Below, piece by piece: positions 61,698 through 64,000 of a stretch of DNA of 64,000 bases. Source of the DNA: Macquaria australasica (Eukaryota; Chordata; Actinopteri; Centrarchiformes; Percichthyidae); contig SEMN01001321.1 in the NCBI GenBank assembly GCA_005408345.1, positions 1 to 64,000 on the forward strand. The letters run 5' to 3'. The translations under genes were made by a program, and so were the position numbers. The notes under the pieces are model-generated. The model saw nothing but the letters and a program-made list of their open reading frames with translations, did no database searches and had not been told where the DNA came from. Positions within the stretch are counted from its first letter, which is position 1. Each line of letters starts with the position of its first letter.

Positions 61698-62790
61698 AGA
61701 CGAGTCGACAGGGTTTTTATATGGAATTCATCTTTAAATGTTAACTGATCAACTGAAAACCAATCAATCAACATTACTGATCCCATTATTTCTACATTGG
61801 TCAGTGTAACAGTCAGTAGGTTGACAGTGATGAGATCAATAGTGTATGACTTCTAGTCACTCATATTTTAGCTCAGCTGTGATCGATCATCAGTCTGATC
61901 AAAGTCATCAGCAGGAAAGTGAAAGTTACAGGATTCATAGTTTAAATTTGTTTCTCCCATAAAGAGAATGTTTTTTTCATGTTGGCGATTGTCGACTGAG
62001 ACAAAATGTAAAATAAACTCTGTTAAACACGAGAACTCCTGCAAACGGTTGTTTTCCTACTTTGACACAACTATCGAAGAAGTCTGGTCATTTTCACGCC
62101 TCCAGTTGAGTTGATTTGGTCCAAAGAGAAAAATGATCCATTATTGTCTTTTAGTTCTGATCAGGTTCATGTTCACACTGAGGATCAGGACCCCCCAGGA
62201 GCTCAGATCCAGATAGACTTGAAGTCACATGACTGACTGCTGACTCACTGATTGGACAGTTTCATAGTAGTTTAGATTTTTAATTCATACTGAAATTTAA
62301 TATGTACTCTCATAAAATCTGGTCTGTTTGTTTTCACACCATAAACTGCTCCTTCTCACAGTCCAAATCACAGTTTGATTGACAGCTTTCACACAACCAA
62401 ACTCAGCAGGTAAACACACTTTAGTTCACCTGAACTGAACCAAACAGGTGAAAGTTTCCTTAAAGACAGTCAGGCTTCTTCAAACTAACTTCTTGGACTT
62501 CTGTCCACAGGTAACTTATCAGACATTTATTGATTGGTTAGAGTCTGCACTGTTGCTAGGCAGAATTTGGATAATAAAATAGTGCATTTTGATTGGCTGG
62601 AATAATAAATATTTGACAGTGAGTTTAATAAGCTAATGATCCTTTAAACCTGAACCTGAAAGTTTGATTATTGATCAGAAAAATCAATCATTTTCATATA
62701 TTTATTATTACATCTTCACAACAAAACAGTTCATTTTTAAGTTTCATCCAGTATAAATAATAAATGTTTTAGTTGTCTCCTTCATTGCAC
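61698..62790. other. Convergent 3' region between ebpl and arl11
   Basis: Contains the ebpl 3' UTR (AATAAA at 62012) and AT-rich sequence. No exon or recognisable repeat family is seen. Confidence 0.5.
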
Positions 62791-64000
62791 TCAGCTCTTC
62801 TTGATGAGTTTGTTGACAGATATGAAGGCCTGTTGGAGGCCGAGTCCCTTCAGAGCACTACAGGCCTGAATCTCCCACAACCGGTCAGTGTAACTGGGCA
62901 GATCCAGCTGATTGGAGATCTATGGGGGAGGAAGAGGAGGAGGGGGAGGAAGAGGAGGAGGAAGAAGAAGAGGAGGAGATGGAGAAATAAGATGATAAGA
63001 AGAAGAGGAGGAAACAGCTCCATCAAGTGGTTGTTCAGGTGTAAATGTTTGAATTCACAACTTGTTTCTGTTGTTCCTTAACATGGCAGCTTTGTACCCT
63101 AACAAGGAAGCTTCTTCTATCCTTGTTCCCTAGGCACTTAGAAGCTTCTTCTTTCCTAATTAGGACCCTGTCTTTCCTTGCTCCCCAACTACAAGATTCC
63201 TCCCTCCTTGCTCTTTAACAAGAAAGCTTGCTTCCTTACTGACCTCTGTCCAGGAAGGTTCTAAGTTTAACTGGTTTGTTTGGAGTTGAACTGGTTTCCT
63301 GAATGTTGAGAAAGTGGAACTTGTCTTGGCAAATCTTTCTCAAACCAAGCCTACATGTCAGATTTTTATCAGCGGTTAAAGAAGTTGGGTTCTTGTTGGG
63401 TACTGTGGTCTGGTTCTTGCTGGGTATTGTGGGCTGTGTTTCGCACCTCTTGTATGGTCATGGAGTTTGGCAAGTCCTTCTTGTTGGCCAGAACCATTAA
63501 AGGAATTCCTCGTAACTTCTCATCACCCAGGACCTTCTTCAGGACTTTCTGGGCCTCCGGCATGCGGGTCGGATCACTGCTATCCACCACAAAAACCACA
63601 GCCTTACAGTCATCCAGGTAGTACCTGAAGAAGAAGAATGTTTCTATTTGACTATTTGTTGGGGGGGGGTGTTGGGTGTTTGGTTGGTTGGTTATATTTA
63701 CCTCCAGTTGGGTCTCATGCTCTTCTGTCCTCCAACATCCCACACAGTCAGAGAAGTCTTCTTGTCCAGGTCCAAAGTTCCCACATTGAATCCGACGGTC
63801 GGGGACGTTTTCATTACCTTGAAGTTTACAGATAATCACATTCAGACCTGGTCAGACTGATCTTTTCTCTTTTACATCCTGTTCATATCCAACATGAAGT
63901 ATCTACCTGGTCAGAGGAGTCTCACCTGTCCTGTCAGCAGTCTGGCCAACAGAGTCGACTTTCCAGCTGAGTCCAAACCCATCAGGATCACCTGAACACA
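62791..64000 (-). CDS. arl11: ARF-like small GTPase, ARL11-like; 5' end outside window
   Basis: Exons on the minus strand: 63926-64000 (continues beyond the window), 63702-63817, 63447-63624 and 62791-62919, with matching phases. All GTPase motifs are present: G1 GLDSAGKST, the switch-1 threonine in TSPTVGFNV, G3 WDVGGQ, G4 NKKD and G5 CSALKG. The glutamine after WDVGG, needed for hydrolysis in the ARF family, is kept. The protein ends AFISVNKLIKKS. Assignment to ARL11 rests on the neighbour ebpl, matching the human ARL11-EBPL pair, and on similarity to the ARL11/ARL14 branch; ARL14 or a fish-specific member is possible. Mammalian ARL11 coding sequence lies in one exon, so three introns are unexpected. 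The start codon and any myristoylated glycine are not in view. Confidence 0.75.

Overview
The window is nuclear DNA from a teleost fish, probably a percomorph. Its genes are split by canonical GT-AG introns and resemble vertebrate orthologues. The spaces between exons hold typical fish repeats: a Tc1-type transposon, L2-like LINE pieces, a tRNA-derived SINE and many CA, CTGT and GATT microsatellites. The left edge (1-1330) is subtelomeric, with a 164-bp satellite and CCCTAA telomere-type repeats, so the window probably begins near a chromosome end. No operons, CRISPR arrays or prokaryotic features are present.

Layout. Subtelomere 1-1330. Then a dystrotelin-like gene (dytn, minus, partial) runs into the subtelomere and appears cut by it. 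A dead Tc1 element lies at 3318-4506, followed by about 4.3 kb without a recognisable gene. cdk5r2 (minus, 3 coding exons) stands head-to-head with fmnl2 (plus, 27 coding exons, 1083 codons, frame-consistent throughout). fmnl2 is tail-to-tail with regucalcin, rgn (minus, 7 coding exons, 300 aa). A repeat-rich spacer leads to vps16 (minus, 24 coding exons, 834 aa), with a MITE and an internally deleted LINE in its introns. vps16 is head-to-head with cavin2 (plus, 6 coding exons, about 417 aa). ebpl (plus, 4 exons, 213 aa) follows, tail-to-tail with an ARF-like GTPase, arl11-like (minus, 5' end outside the window). The EBPL-ARL11 neighbourhood matches the human 13q14 arrangement as I recall it.

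The genes are not one pathway. They cover neuronal Cdk5 activation (cdk5r2), actin assembly (fmnl2), calcium-binding gluconolactonase (rgn), HOPS/CORVET endolysosomal tethering (vps16), caveola shaping (cavin2), an EBP-family membrane protein (ebpl) and a small GTPase (arl11-like).

The most unusual theme is intron architecture. Several introns begin with CAGA repeats just inside the donor and end with CTGT repeats just before the acceptor, so their ends could pair. Four exon-intron boundaries have been partly duplicated, leaving dead pseudo-exons or an extra in-frame acceptor. Three genes that have few or no coding introns in mammals (cdk5r2, cavin2, arl11) are interrupted here, often at AG|GT junctions. 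I found no convincing new enzymatic or defence system. All exon limits were derived by hand from splice signals, frame continuity and remembered orthologues.
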